Below the pieces are notes generated by a model that made no database searches, was not told where the DNA came from, and was given only the letters and a program-made list of their open reading frames with translations. Shown here piece after piece: positions 63,735 to 64,000 of a stretch of DNA of 64,000 nt. Numbering within the stretch: position 1 is the stretch's first letter; the number at the start of each line of letters is the position of its first letter. The translations under genes and the position numbers were made by a program. This DNA is from Zopfochytrium polystomum (lineage: Eukaryota > Chytridiomycota > Chytridiomycetes > Chytridiales > Chytridiaceae), in assembly GCA_025765615.1 (NCBI GenBank), contig JAIVFJ010000123.1, positions 124,001 to 188,000 of the forward strand, in the 5' to 3' direction.

Positions 63735-63875
63735 TCAAGATAAAACAGGATGGCGCTGAGTGAGGGGACATGCCACGATTAGCTTGTGGCCGAGCTCGCT
63801 GGCCTTGTCCACCGCCCTGTGTGCCGCGTAGCTCAGCAGCCCGCCAAAGACGCCGAACACGGCAAAGAGGACCAT
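63735..63875 (-). CDS. possible first exon of a membrane or secreted protein (minus strand)
   Basis: Minus-strand ATG at 63875 starts MVLFAVFGVFGGLLSYAAHR then VDKASELGHKLIV. The hydrophobic start looks like a signal peptide or membrane anchor. The frame ends at 63735, but GT donors inside it (for example after LIV) would allow splicing onward to the left. T-rich and GT-rich sequence lies upstream (63920-63955). No family recognised. Confidence 0.3.
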   Translation of the reverse strand: MVLFAVFGVFGGLLSYAAHRAVDKASELGHKLIVACPLTQRHPVLS

Positions 63876-63937
63876 TTTATTATTATTATTTGAAAAGTGG
63901 CAAGTGCAAGAAGCAGGAGCGTGTGTGTGTGTGCTCT

Positions 63938-63953
63938 TTTTTTTTTTTTTTTT
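63938..63953. repeat. poly(T) tract
   Basis: About 16 T after a short GT repeat, upstream of the minus-strand start at 63875. Confidence 0.9.
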
Positions 63954-64000
63954 CTCTTGTTTTTACTATTTCTTTTGTGTTTGCTTTGTTAACTTTTTTT

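Overview
The window looks like nuclear DNA of a zoosporic (chytrid-type) fungus. The supporting evidence is short spliceosomal introns of about 35-160 bp with GT..AG ends, a moderately GC-rich coding style, fungal-type Ty1/copia and Ty3/gypsy (chromodomain) retrotransposons, an APE/RT/RNase H LINE, a HET-domain protein, F-box-like proteins and a lineage-type expansion of Trp-Trp repeat proteins. No tool was run. Species assignment is inference from gene style, and every exon model was read by eye.

Layout. 1-2.3 kb: the 3' part of a decayed copia element. 2.4-16.1 kb: a dispersed paralogous family of secreted, five-exon proteins that I do not recognise. Two copies look intact (4988-6455, 7192-8673) and four are broken or partial (2369-2485, 9215-9590, 9640-11029 minus, 15545-16061). 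Among them lie an LRR-like gene (3169-4323 minus), a solo copia LTR with a clean target-site duplication, and an F-box-like gene (11893-13005). 17-19.1 kb: a Trp-Trp repeat pseudogene and an F-box pseudogene, both minus. 19.3-26.2 kb: a nest in which a copia element split a Myb/SANT-like gene and then received a young, internally deleted gypsy element with apparently identical LTRs. 27-29 kb: a seven-exon serine beta-lactamase-fold gene.

29.2-41.9 kb: about ten copies or fragments of a family whose 29-residue ankyrin-like repeat is centred on QWWKDSGL. Two minus-strand copies are open (30800-31714, 32713-33603). The plus-strand copies each carry one or more lesions. Interleaved are an AT-hook (HMGA-like) protein, a three-exon membrane protein with a truncated duplicate, and a tRNA-Ser-like relic. 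42.6-46.9 kb: a HET-domain protein and an F-box/LRR-like protein.

48.5-61.5 kb: a very large GTPase (VLIG/GVIN-type) gene with P-loop, DTEG and RD motifs. It is disrupted by at least four frame changes and by a 7.5-kb LINE that separates a likely last exon (to 61542) from the rest. 61.56-63.55 kb: a second, 5'-truncated LINE with a long target-site duplication, itself carrying a solo gypsy LTR. The window ends in a possible first exon of a minus-strand gene.

Reading of the whole: this is a transposon-rich, fast-evolving accessory region. Immunity-like families (HET, VLIG, repeat proteins) and a novel secreted family expand by tandem and segmental duplication and decay by nonsense mutation, frameshift and insertion.
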